The notes beneath the pieces are model-generated. The model saw only the letters and a program-made list of their open reading frames with translations. It was not told the DNA's origin and did not search any database. From an uncultured Blautia sp. (GTDB lineage: Bacteria > Bacillota > Clostridia > Lachnospirales > Lachnospiraceae): a DNA stretch of 19,670 nucleotides. Shown in pieces: positions 7,212 to 13,845 of this stretch. The translations under genes and the position numbers were made by a program. Where the stretch lies: NCBI GenBank assembly GCA_900542045.1, contig UQMI01000060.1, positions 1 to 19,670 on the forward strand, read 5' to 3'. Position 1 is the stretch's first letter. Each line of letters starts with the position of its first letter.

Positions 7212-7256
7212 GACAAACGGAAGAACCCAGTGTTTTCAAGGGTTTCAGCGTTTGTC
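7212..7256. repeat. large imperfect inverted repeat at the left edge of the ICE
   Basis: GACAAACG (7212-7219) pairs with CGTTTGTC (7249-7256), and AACCC (7224-7228) with GGGTT (7240-7244), around an 11-base loop and a four-base internal loop. It begins only 15 bases from the point where integrase similarity stops. It could be a recombinase or relaxase recognition site or an RNA hairpin; there is no T-tract after it. The rest of 7257-7350 shows no gene. Confidence 0.5.
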
Positions 7257-7353
7257 GTTGCCTATTCAATTCCTTTTCCAACCCTAATAGTCAACGAAAA
7301 ATCTGTCGAATGATGGGAGGTGTCGCCTAAAAGACAAAATTGAATATTGCCAT

Positions 7354-7424
7354 AGCGGTGCGGTATTTTACCAGACCGCTGTTTTCAAGAGCGTTTCATC
7401 TGATCTGATGGGCGCTCTTTTTTT
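7354..7424 (+). terminator. leader with two tandem hairpins, second is an intrinsic terminator
   Basis: AGCGGT (7354-7359) pairs with ACCGCT (7375-7380) and GGTA with TACC inside it, around a three-base loop, followed by GTTTTC. Next GAGCG-CATC (7389-7400) pairs with GATG-CGCTC (7407-7417), followed directly by seven T at 7418-7424. The first gene of the polycistron starts 30 bases later behind AGGAGG. The arrangement suggests either insulation from transcription entering from the left or an attenuated leader. A weak TTGAAT-TATTTT promoter could be drawn at 7340-7369 but is not convincing. Confidence 0.55.
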
Positions 7425-7453
7425 GCGCTCATTTTCAGAAGGAGGAATTTCAC

Positions 7454-7972
7454 ATGGAACTTAACGAAGAAGAAAAAAGACAGTTGTTTCAGGTTGATGG
7501 TGACTGCCAGGCAAAAGTGCTGGATGAACTCTATATGACCGCCCGATTTACCCGTAACCCGGAGCAGCGTGATATGGTGCGCGGCCTTCTCGCAAAGCTG
7601 CGGGTTCTGTCAAATGAACAGTGTATGGATCTGGTGAAGGACATCCAGAAGAATTATCGCCTGCCTTACCCCCGCACTTTGGGCGAAAGAATCGCACTGG
7701 CCCGGCAGCAATCCGGGGCTGAAAAGCTGAAAGGCCATGACATTATGGCCCTGGAACGGTTCGACCCGCAGGTACGCCACATGGTCGTCTTTGATGTGCT
7801 TTCCTTCGATTCCTTTGTCGGGGATAAAGGCGATAAGATGCGTCTGTTCCTTACGGACGAAGGGTATCAGAAAGCATTGGATAATCAGGAACGCGGTTTC
7901 ATTAAGATCAAGAACCATGCCAAAGTACACAATGGCTATCTGAATTACGACCATAAAGACAGAGATTTGTAG
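7454..7972 (+). CDS. ICE-conserved protein of unknown function
   Basis: This soluble 172-residue protein has no membrane span or recognised motif. The amino-terminal half is helical and charged (EEEKRQLF, EQRDMVRGLLAKL) and contains YPRTLGERIALARQQ, which resembles a segment often seen in small ICE or phage proteins. The second half has strand-like VVFDVLSFDSFV and LFLTDEGYQKAL. AGGAGG lies nine bases before the ATG. It is the first gene of the plus-strand transfer polycistron, 42 bases before the initiator-like gene. The position suggests a role in maintenance or regulation of the element, but no function can be assigned. Codon use is GC-richer than in the flanking minus-strand genes. Confidence 0.7.
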   Translation: MELNEEEKRQLFQVDGDCQAKVLDELYMTARFTRNPEQRDMVRGLLAKLRVLSNEQCMDLVKDIQKNYRLPYPRTLGERIALARQQSGAEKLKGHDIMALERFDPQVRHMVVFDVLSFDSFVGDKGDKMRLFLTDEGYQKALDNQERGFIKIKNHAKVHNGYLNYDHKDRDL

Positions 7973-8014
7973 CTGCTGCTCAGTATGAAAACCTGCCCGG
8001 AAGGAGGATGTCAA

Positions 8015-8896
8015 ATGGCAGTGTTCAGAGTTGAAAAGACAAAAGATTTTACAGTCATGTCCAATCACCATCTTCGGAATGTGTCGCTGTCCTTAAAGGC
8101 AAAAGGGCTGCTGTCGTTGATGTTGTCCTTACCGGATAATTGGGACTATACGACGAAGGGCCTGGCGCATATCTGTAAAGATGGGGTGGATTCTATCAGC
8201 AGCACGATCAAGGAACTGGAAAAGCATGGGTATCTTACCCGGCACCGGCTCCGTGACGCTCATGGCAGGCTGGGTGATATTGAGTATGTCATCCATGAGA
8301 AACCTGTGCTTCCCAATGGGCATGATACTGTTCTGCCACCTAAACGGGAAAATCCAAGACAGGTAAATCCAAGACAGGCAAAACCTGTTTTGGGGAAACC
8401 TGAACAGGATAATCCCGCCCAATTAAATATACAAGAATCAATTACTGAAAAATCAATAACGGATAGATCAAATACCTATCAATCAATCTATCCGGATTCC
8501 GGAAGGACACCTTCTGACAGTACAGAGATGGATAGGGATAGGATAGATCGGATAGATGCCTATCGGCAAATTATCAAAGAAAATATTGAATTTGAGGCTC
8601 TTGTCCACCGGTATGGGTATGAGCGTGTGGACGAACTGGTTGAACTGATGCTGCAGACCGTCCTCTCTAAACGCCCATACATCCGCATTGCCGGAGATGA
8701 CTACCCCCGCGAGGTGGTAAAAAGCCGTTTCCTGAAAGTAAATTTCTCCCATGTGGAGTACGTGTTTGACTGTCTGGATAATAACACGACCAAAGTGCGG
8801 AATATCAAGTCCTACCTGCTGGCGGCTCTTTACAATGCCCCGACTACCATGGACAGTTATTACCGTGCCGAAGTCAACCACGATCTTTATGGATAA
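8015..8896 (+). CDS. helix-turn-helix replication-initiator-like protein with DUF6017 tail
   Basis: The protein is of the replication-initiator-like group of Firmicute ICEs and plasmids. Residues about 1-85 have the winged-helix pattern of the RepA_N/replisome-organizer type: FTVMSNHHLRNVSLSLKAKGLLSLMLSLPDNW, then TTKGLAHICKDGVDSISSTIKELEKHGYL, which is a helix-turn-helix. A low-complexity linker (about 100-180) has repeated NPRQ units and an asparagine- and serine-rich stretch. The end (about 185-293), with YIRIAGDDYPREVVKSRFL, HVEYVFDCL and VRNIKSYLLAALYNAP, is DUF6017. The ATG at 8015 is used because AAGGAGG precedes it by seven bases; an ATG ten codons upstream lacks one. The linker DNA carries a GATAG/CTATC cluster that could be an internal origin, as in RepA_N plasmids. 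Initiation of element replication is inferred. Confidence 0.75.
   Translation: MAVFRVEKTKDFTVMSNHHLRNVSLSLKAKGLLSLMLSLPDNWDYTTKGLAHICKDGVDSISSTIKELEKHGYLTRHRLRDAHGRLGDIEYVIHEKPVLPNGHDTVLPPKRENPRQVNPRQAKPVLGKPEQDNPAQLNIQESITEKSITDRSNTYQSIYPDSGRTPSDSTEMDRDRIDRIDAYRQIIKENIEFEALVHRYGYERVDELVELMLQTVLSKRPYIRIAGDDYPREVVKSRFLKVNFSHVEYVFDCLDNNTTKVRNIKSYLLAALYNAPTTMDSYYRAEVNHDLYG
8462..8564. repeat. GATAG/CTATC repeat cluster inside the initiator-like gene
   Basis: GATAG occurs at 8462, 8531, 8537, 8542 and 8551, and its complement CTATC at 8476, 8488 and 8560, all within 103 bases of the low-complexity linker. Just upstream, AATCCAAGACAGG is repeated exactly at 8351-8363 and 8366-8378. Short iterated words inside a rep gene linker resemble the iterons of RepA_N-type origins. 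Function is inferred only. Confidence 0.45.
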
Positions 8897-8946
8897 CGGG
8901 AGGACCGCTTGTGATAGAAAAGATCTCAGAAAGGAGGCCGAGCGCC

Positions 8947-8985
8947 ATGAGAAGCCATGAAACGCCAAGACCATGCCGGGCTTGA
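8947..8985 (+). CDS. possible 12-codon leader peptide overlapping the TOPRIM gene start
   Basis: The only strong ribosome binding site upstream of the TOPRIM gene, AAGGAGG at 8931-8937, is spaced correctly for an ATG at 8947 and not for the TOPRIM ATG at 8973. The frame from 8947 encodes MRSHETPRPCRA and stops at 8983-8985, overlapping the downstream start. It could serve translational coupling. It may equally be chance. Confidence 0.3.
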   Translation: MRSHETPRPCRA

Positions 8986-9953
8986 CTCAGGAACAGATCA
9001 CTCAGGCACGGGAGGCTGATCTGTTACATTATCTGCTTTCCTACGAAAGCGGCGTGCTGAAACGGGAAGGCGCCAATTACCGTCACAGGGAGCATGACAG
9101 TCTGGTTTATGTGGCAAGCAAGAATTACTGGTACTGGAACAGCCGGGGGCGAAAGATCAACGCTGTGGATTACCTCATGGAAATCCGGGGATATAGCTTT
9201 GTGGAGGCTGTTGAGCGGCTGGCAGGCTGCGGCGCCCCGGCTGTTTCCCATTATACAGCTTCCGGCAGCCGGGAACAACGGAAACCGGTGGAGCAAAAAC
9301 CTTTTCGCCTCCCCTGGGTAAAGCGGTGTGCCACCTTTGCTGTTTCTTACCTTCAACGCCGGGGAATCCATTCGGACATCATCAGCCGGTGTATGCGGCT
9401 GGGCCTTTTCTATGAGTCCCGATATAACAACGAGGCGGTTTGTGTTTTCGCTGGACGGGATGATGCCGGTACAGGCCGGTTTGCCTGCGTCCGCAGCATT
9501 GCGGGTGACTTGAAAAAAGACATCAGCGGCAGTGATAAGCGGTTTAGCTTCTGCTACCCGCCGGATCAGCCGGGCAGCCGCCATCTGGCGGTTTTTGAGG
9601 CCCCGATTGACGCTCTCTCCCATGCTACGCTCCAAAAGCTGGAGGGCTGGCAGTGGAATGGCTACCGGCTTTCCCTGGGCGGCACCTCCCCGGTGGCCCT
9701 GGTCGCTTTCCTTGAGCGCCATCCGGAGATCACCCGTGTTGCCCTCTATCTGGATAATGACCTTGCGGGGCGCACCAACGCGCGGAAGATCAGGACGCTG
9801 CTGAAAGCAGATCAGAAATTTTCTAAGCTCCGGGTTTCGGTCAACCCTCCCCGTTGTGGGAAGGACTACAATGAAAAACTGCAGCACACCCTTCAAGCGA
9901 TCCGCGAAGAAAAGCACGCCAGCCGCCAGAAACAGGCGGCTGTTTCAATTTAG
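8973..9953 (+). CDS. DUF3991 and TOPRIM domain protein (primase-like)
   Basis: This 326-residue protein is of the DnaG-like group carried by ICEs and plasmids. The front (residues about 1-75) is a CHC2/DUF3991-like region: ITQAREADLLHYLLSYE, YRHREHDSLVY, YWNSRGRKINAVDYLM, but without visible zinc-binding cysteines in CHC2 spacing. The back (about 200-300) is a TOPRIM fold with the acidic residues in place: E209 in VFEAPIDALSHA and D261-N-D263 in ALYLDNDLAGR, which bind Mg2+. It probably works in element DNA replication or processing after transfer; catalytic activity is not proven from sequence. An in-frame TGA at 8958-8960 leaves 8973 as the first ATG, although no ribosome binding site lies at proper distance. 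It follows the initiator-like gene by 76 bases and precedes a small regulator gene by 12. Confidence 0.82.
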   Translation: MPGLTQEQITQAREADLLHYLLSYESGVLKREGANYRHREHDSLVYVASKNYWYWNSRGRKINAVDYLMEIRGYSFVEAVERLAGCGAPAVSHYTASGSREQRKPVEQKPFRLPWVKRCATFAVSYLQRRGIHSDIISRCMRLGLFYESRYNNEAVCVFAGRDDAGTGRFACVRSIAGDLKKDISGSDKRFSFCYPPDQPGSRHLAVFEAPIDALSHATLQKLEGWQWNGYRLSLGGTSPVALVAFLERHPEITRVALYLDNDLAGRTNARKIRTLLKADQKFSKLRVSVNPPRCGKDYNEKLQHTLQAIREEKHASRQKQAAVSI

Positions 9954-9965
9954 GAGGAAAACTCA

Positions 9966-10253
9966 ATGAACAATGACAAATCCGCGATTCAGGTAATCGC
10001 CGGGGCTGCCCGCTGCCCGGAATACAGTCCGTCCATGGTTAAGGCCCTGATGAAAAAGCTGGAAACCAACGAAAAAGCCTTTGCGCTGCTGATGAATGTT
10101 ACCCCTTCCACAGTACGCCTTTGGACAACGGGAGCTGCCCGTCCCTGCGGCATGGCCCGGAGGCTGATGCAGATTTACGAAACCGGCCCGGAGGTCATAA
10201 GCAAAATCGCAGGCGAGGGGGTATCAGAGGAAAGGAGGCCGCCAAGCGGGTGA
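9966..10253 (+). CDS. small XRE/HigA-like helix-turn-helix protein
   Basis: This 95-residue protein has residues 20-75 fitting a helix-turn-helix of the Cro/HigA type: YSPSMVKALMKKLETNEKAFALLMNVTPSTVRLWTTG followed by GMARRLMQIYETGPEVI. The order of helices and the WTTG turn resemble antitoxin-like regulators in which the pattern is VSPxTVxxWExG. No toxin gene lies beside it, so a regulator of the polycistron is more likely than a toxin-antitoxin pair. AGGAGG lies seven bases before the ATG. Its stop overlaps the GTG of the next gene as GTGA, so the two are translationally coupled. Confidence 0.7.
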   Translation: MNNDKSAIQVIAGAARCPEYSPSMVKALMKKLETNEKAFALLMNVTPSTVRLWTTGAARPCGMARRLMQIYETGPEVISKIAGEGVSEERRPPSG

Positions 10254-10525
10254 ATCAAAGAATCAAACAGTTTTTTCTAAAAAAGCGGCATGAGCCGGCT
10301 CTGCTGGCTGCTGTCGCAAGACGGTTGGGTGTGTCCCTTCCAGATCTGCGGGACTGGTGCCCGCTTTTATCTTTGCAGGCACTTCTTGAAATAGAAAACA
10401 GCACGTTCCCTGTGGAGGAATGGAACCTGGCGCTGGCTTACCTTTTAGGCAGGCCTTGCGCCTTTTCTTATGTCTTTGAGGCAAAAGCATATACCAAAAC
10501 GGTAATAAGGAGGTGGTGGCTTTAG
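10250..10525 (+). CDS. small ICE protein of unknown function, coupled to upstream gene
   Basis: The encoded 91-residue basic protein begins VNQRIKQFFLKKRHEPALLAAVARRLGVSLPDLRDW, which looks like a short helical DNA-binding region (ARRLGVSLPDLRDW resembles a helix-turn-helix turn), followed by LEIENSTFPVEEWNLALAYLLGRP. The GTG at 10250 is chosen over the longer open frame because it overlaps the upstream stop as GTGA and AAAGGAGG lies 11 bases before it. The stop at 10523-10525 is immediately followed by the ATG of the LPD1 gene. I do not recognise the family. A regulatory role is only a guess from size and position. Confidence 0.6.
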   Translation: MNQRIKQFFLKKRHEPALLAAVARRLGVSLPDLRDWCPLLSLQALLEIENSTFPVEEWNLALAYLLGRPCAFSYVFEAKAYTKTVIRRWWL

Positions 10526-12598
10526 ATGGCGAAGGAAATTGTACATGAAGATTTCGGCGAAAAGATCGGCGGTGCCAAAAAAGATCTTTGGGCTGCCCGC
10601 GGCCTGTACGTTGATGACCTGCTGGGGATGAATGAGCGCGAGGCCGAAAAGTACGTCAAAAAGGATAATGTCTGGAAAAAGCCGGATTATAATGCCTTGC
10701 TTCAATCCGGCGTCCCGGTGGATATTCTGTACTTTCGGAAAGTTGTGCGTGACAGCCTGAACGCTTCCCCGCGGTACCTGCGTTCCGATGATACGCCTGA
10801 AAAGCGTCTGGCGCGGCAGAAAGAGTATATCGCGACTGTCCGGCAGGTGCAGGAAGCCGTTGAGAAGGTCCAGACCGTCCAGGAAGCGATGGATGTGTTT
10901 GAGGTCCTTATCATAGACGGCGGCTATTGTGAGCGCGTTTCCCACGGGATCGGCGGCGGCTACATCCGGGCCACCCCAAAGGGGCGGGATAATCCGGTCA
11001 TTACCGATAAGCTGGTAAATGCCCTGTACTTCCGTGGGGAACAGGATTTCGAGCGAAAAATTGTCCGGGAGGCTGTAAAAAAGCAGTTCGGCGTTCCTGC
11101 CGGCCAGAAGGTTCCCCGCGGGTATGACATCCGGTTCAATGACGGCCAAAGAACCTACTCGAAAAATAACGACTGGCTTCCCGATACCTACTATGTCACG
11201 AAAGGCTATACGATCCTGAAAACGAATTTTCCCACCCGTGAGGAAGCCCTGAAATGGACACAGGATTTTGCCAGACAGCGCGGGGCCGGCGGAAAGCAAC
11301 GGTTTGTCCCGCAGCAGCTTTCCAACGTCCGGCGTACCGGCCCGGATTACCGCGGGAACCGTGATGTGATTGGACAGGACTATCTTGACGCCTTTGCGTT
11401 CCGGGGCGGTGAATTTGGAAACTGGATGACGCAGAATGACCGGCGCGCGTCTCTGAATATGGGATTTGACGCGCTCAAAGATCTGGCGGCAGTCCTCAGG
11501 ATCAGCGAAAAGGATATTTCCTACCAGGGAACACTTTCGATTGCCTTTGGCGCCCGCGGCAGCGGCAACGCCGCCGCCCACTATGAACCGCTGCGGAAGG
11601 TCATCAACCTTACCAAGATGCACGGGGCCGGTTCCCTGGCCCATGAGTGGTGGCATGGCCTGGACGATTATCTGGGTGTAAAGATGGGAGCCAAAGGATT
11701 CCTTTCCGAGCAGCCTCACCTTTATGAGCCATTCAAAAAGCTGATCGAAACCATGAAATATAAGCCGGAAACGCCGGAGCAGGCCGCGGCGCGGGCCGAG
11801 GCACAGGTGGAACGCACCCGGAAAAACGCGGCGAACTGGCTGGATTCGGCGGTACTCCCCTCGCTTAAACGGATGGCAAACGATGAGGCGCACATGGAGA
11901 CTTATTCGGTCCTTCGGGAGGAATTTCTTTCAGGCGTCCCCGGATCTGTGGAACAGCTAAGCGCTTTTAAGAAATCTGTCACCGGGCGTGTGATCCCCAA
12001 AAGTGAACGGGAACGCCTGGAGATTTTCGAGCGTATGCTGTCCGGGATGCAGACGCAGGACCCTCCGCAGATTGGCCGTGTTGAAACGGATTACTATAAA
12101 AATTCCAAGCGCATGGGACAGGAATGTGAAAAAGACGGCGGTTACTGGGAAAGCAATACGGAAATGACCGCCAGGGCTTTCGCCTGCTACATCAAGGATA
12201 AGCTGGCGCCTGAAATTTCGGATTATCTGGCAGGCCACGCCGACAGCGCCGTTACTATTGTCACCGGTAAGGATGGAAAAACAGAAATCCTGAAAGCCTT
12301 CCCGGAAGGTGAGGAACGCAAGGCCATCCATGCTGTTTTTGATGAAGTTTTTGCGGATCTGAAGCGGCAGCATTTTCTCACTCATTCCGACCACCCGCAG
12401 ACCTTAGAGGCTGTCCGGCCAGCGGCAGTACCTCCGCCTTCCCGCTTGGATTCCATGCCGGCCATTACGGATGCGGAGCAGCTTTCCCTTTTTAGCGGGG
12501 AAAAGCCTTCTGTTTTGGGGCAGCTTTCCGCTGCGAAGGGACAGAACAAAATACCGACGGCGCCAAAACAGGCCAAAACCCATGAACCGGAACTTTAG
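10526..12598 (+). CDS. LPD1-domain polyvalent protein with zincin-like motif
   Basis: This 690-residue soluble protein is of the large polyvalent group carried by phages and conjugative elements, whose members are thought to enter the recipient with the DNA. The LPD1 domain lies about residues 300-560. Inside it, AGSLAHEWWHGLDDYLG supplies an HExxH zinc motif (H373, E374, H377), and EMTARAFACYIKD (E546) is a plausible third ligand, so it may be a metallopeptidase. Its target is unknown. The amino-terminal half has VRDSLNASPRYLR and a PRGYDIRFNDG segment without recognised catalytic residues. The last 70 residues are proline-rich and disordered, with AEQLSLFSGE resembling a beta-clamp binding sequence. 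AGGAGGTGG precedes the ATG, and the upstream stop directly abuts it. The call of family is good, that of peptidase activity is inference. Confidence 0.78.
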   Translation: MAKEIVHEDFGEKIGGAKKDLWAARGLYVDDLLGMNEREAEKYVKKDNVWKKPDYNALLQSGVPVDILYFRKVVRDSLNASPRYLRSDDTPEKRLARQKEYIATVRQVQEAVEKVQTVQEAMDVFEVLIIDGGYCERVSHGIGGGYIRATPKGRDNPVITDKLVNALYFRGEQDFERKIVREAVKKQFGVPAGQKVPRGYDIRFNDGQRTYSKNNDWLPDTYYVTKGYTILKTNFPTREEALKWTQDFARQRGAGGKQRFVPQQLSNVRRTGPDYRGNRDVIGQDYLDAFAFRGGEFGNWMTQNDRRASLNMGFDALKDLAAVLRISEKDISYQGTLSIAFGARGSGNAAAHYEPLRKVINLTKMHGAGSLAHEWWHGLDDYLGVKMGAKGFLSEQPHLYEPFKKLIETMKYKPETPEQAAARAEAQVERTRKNAANWLDSAVLPSLKRMANDEAHMETYSVLREEFLSGVPGSVEQLSAFKKSVTGRVIPKSERERLEIFERMLSGMQTQDPPQIGRVETDYYKNSKRMGQECEKDGGYWESNTEMTARAFACYIKDKLAPEISDYLAGHADSAVTIVTGKDGKTEILKAFPEGEERKAIHAVFDEVFADLKRQHFLTHSDHPQTLEAVRPAAVPPPSRLDSMPAITDAEQLSLFSGEKPSVLGQLSAAKGQNKIPTAPKQAKTHEPEL

Positions 12599-12609
12599 GA
12601 GGTGAACTT

Positions 12610-13410
12610 TTGGAAGAAAACAAGGATTTTCGTGCTTACCGGTACGGAGATAATTTGAAGCCCGGCTATGCGCTAAAGATCGAACACAGCGTGACCTGTG
12701 AGGAAGCAGATATTTCTGCCTTGATTGCCATGGGCACCGAAAGCCTGGAAGCGATGCGCCAGGGAAGCATTGACGGCGAACAGAAAGCCTATGAGATCGT
12801 TGTGGCTGCGGCAAAGCAATGGGAAAAGCAGGCAGCCGCTACGCAAACGATCAACCGGGCGCTGGAATACCTGCGGACCCCGGAGGTCGCTCACACCGCC
12901 AATCAGTGGCAATCAAGGGATAACTGGAAAAACAGTGAGGAAATCAGCAATCGCGTTTATAAGATGACCTGCAGTGTTTGGGAAGATACAAAATATGACC
13001 GGGAAACGAAACAGAGTGTGCCGGTTGCCTGGTACGTCACCTGGGATGTCTATGTAAACTCTCCCAAGAATGGGTACGGAGAAAAAATTGCCGGGCAGAA
13101 TCAGAAACGCTATACCGATAAAAATGCTGCCATGAAGTATCTGGAAGGCCGCAAGAAAGCCTATTCTCATCTGTTTACAGAGATTTCCCCTCCGGTTCCG
13201 GACCAATACAGGCGGCATTTTACCGTACATGGCGCGCTTTTGCCGGGATATACCCTGGAAGGACAAACGCCGGAAAAAGCTGTCCCCGGCCGTGATCCGG
13301 GACAGGCGGAAAGGGCTTCTGTGCTGGAAAAGCTCTCGGATGCCAGGAAGCAGGAAAAGGCAGCGCCGCCAAAAGCGCCGGACAAGAAAAAGGAGGATAT
13401 TCACAGATGA
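12610..13410 (+). CDS. ICE-conserved protein of unknown function (TTG start)
   Basis: This 266-residue protein opens MEENKDFRAYRYGDNLKPGYALKIEH, has a helical section with AIMxEQKAYEIVVAAAKQWEKQ-like spacing (residues 40-85), and a strand-rich centre VAWYVTWDVYVNSPKNGYG and IAGQNQKRYTDKNAAMKYLEGRKKAYSHLFTEISPPVP, a stretch that I associate with ICE proteins of Firmicutes. The tail (about 215-266) is lysine-, proline- and alanine-rich. The TTG at 12610 follows AGGAGGTG by five bases; no other start fits. It lies 11 bases after the LPD1 gene, and its stop overlaps the next start as ATGA. No membrane span or catalytic motif is seen. No function can be assigned. Confidence 0.65.
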   Translation: MEENKDFRAYRYGDNLKPGYALKIEHSVTCEEADISALIAMGTESLEAMRQGSIDGEQKAYEIVVAAAKQWEKQAAATQTINRALEYLRTPEVAHTANQWQSRDNWKNSEEISNRVYKMTCSVWEDTKYDRETKQSVPVAWYVTWDVYVNSPKNGYGEKIAGQNQKRYTDKNAAMKYLEGRKKAYSHLFTEISPPVPDQYRRHFTVHGALLPGYTLEGQTPEKAVPGRDPGQAERASVLEKLSDARKQEKAAPPKAPDKKKEDIHR

Positions 13411-13832
13411 AAGTTTTGATGGTTGAACCGGGGAAAATTCCCCAGGAAACGGACATCGAGCCGGGACTGAGTTCCCTGCAGGCAGCGGTGGGCGGCCATA
13501 TCCAGGCAGTGTACCCGTATGAGGACCCTGTGGCTCTGATCTGTAACGAGGAAGGAAAACTTATAGGGCTGCCTTTGAACCGCGCGCTTCGGGATGACGC
13601 TGGTGAGGTTTACGACATCCTTGCGGGAAACTTTCTTATCACCGGGCTTGGTGAGGAAGATTTTTCAGATCTTTCCCCTGACCTGATGGAAAAATACAAG
13701 GAGCAATTTCTGGCTCCGGAGTCTTTTGTGCGGATCGGCGGCAAAATCCTTGCGGTCAAACAGCCGGTCCCTTCACCGGAAGATAACGAGATAACGCCAA
13801 AGCCGCCCCATAAATCCGGGCCGGAGCTTTAG
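13407..13832 (+). CDS. DUF3846-domain protein
   Basis: This 141-residue protein has the DUF3846 pattern over residues 1-100: MKVLMVEPGKIPQETDI, LSSLQAAVGGHIQAVYPYEDPVALICNEEGKL, then LNRALRDDAGEVYDILAGNFLI and GLGEEDFSDLSPDLMEKY. Proteins with this domain are widespread in phages and conjugative elements of Firmicutes and have no established function. The tail is proline-rich. Its ATG overlaps the upstream stop as ATGA, with AAAGGAGG ahead, and the next gene starts 13 bases after its stop. Identification of the family is strong; role is unknown. Confidence 0.85.
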   Translation: MKVLMVEPGKIPQETDIEPGLSSLQAAVGGHIQAVYPYEDPVALICNEEGKLIGLPLNRALRDDAGEVYDILAGNFLITGLGEEDFSDLSPDLMEKYKEQFLAPESFVRIGGKILAVKQPVPSPEDNEITPKPPHKSGPEL

Positions 13833-13845
13833 GAAGGAGGTCAAA

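Noticed and set aside
9024..9917. 297-codon minus-strand open frame
   Set aside because: It is antisense to the TOPRIM gene, whose E209 and DND motifs make the plus-strand frame the real one.
10121..10249. Longer start for the small gene at 10250-10525
   Set aside because: The extension lies out of frame within the helix-turn-helix gene, is arginine/glycine-rich and lacks a ribosome binding site; the GTG at 10250 has both a site and GTGA overlap.
9966..10525. Toxin-antitoxin pair
   Set aside because: The first protein resembles antitoxin-type regulators, but the second does not look like any known toxin and both are within a transfer polycistron.
10445..11893. 482-codon minus-strand open frame
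   Set aside because: It lies wholly opposite the LPD1 gene and its upstream neighbour, has no ribosome binding site and only mirrors the GC-rich codon pattern.
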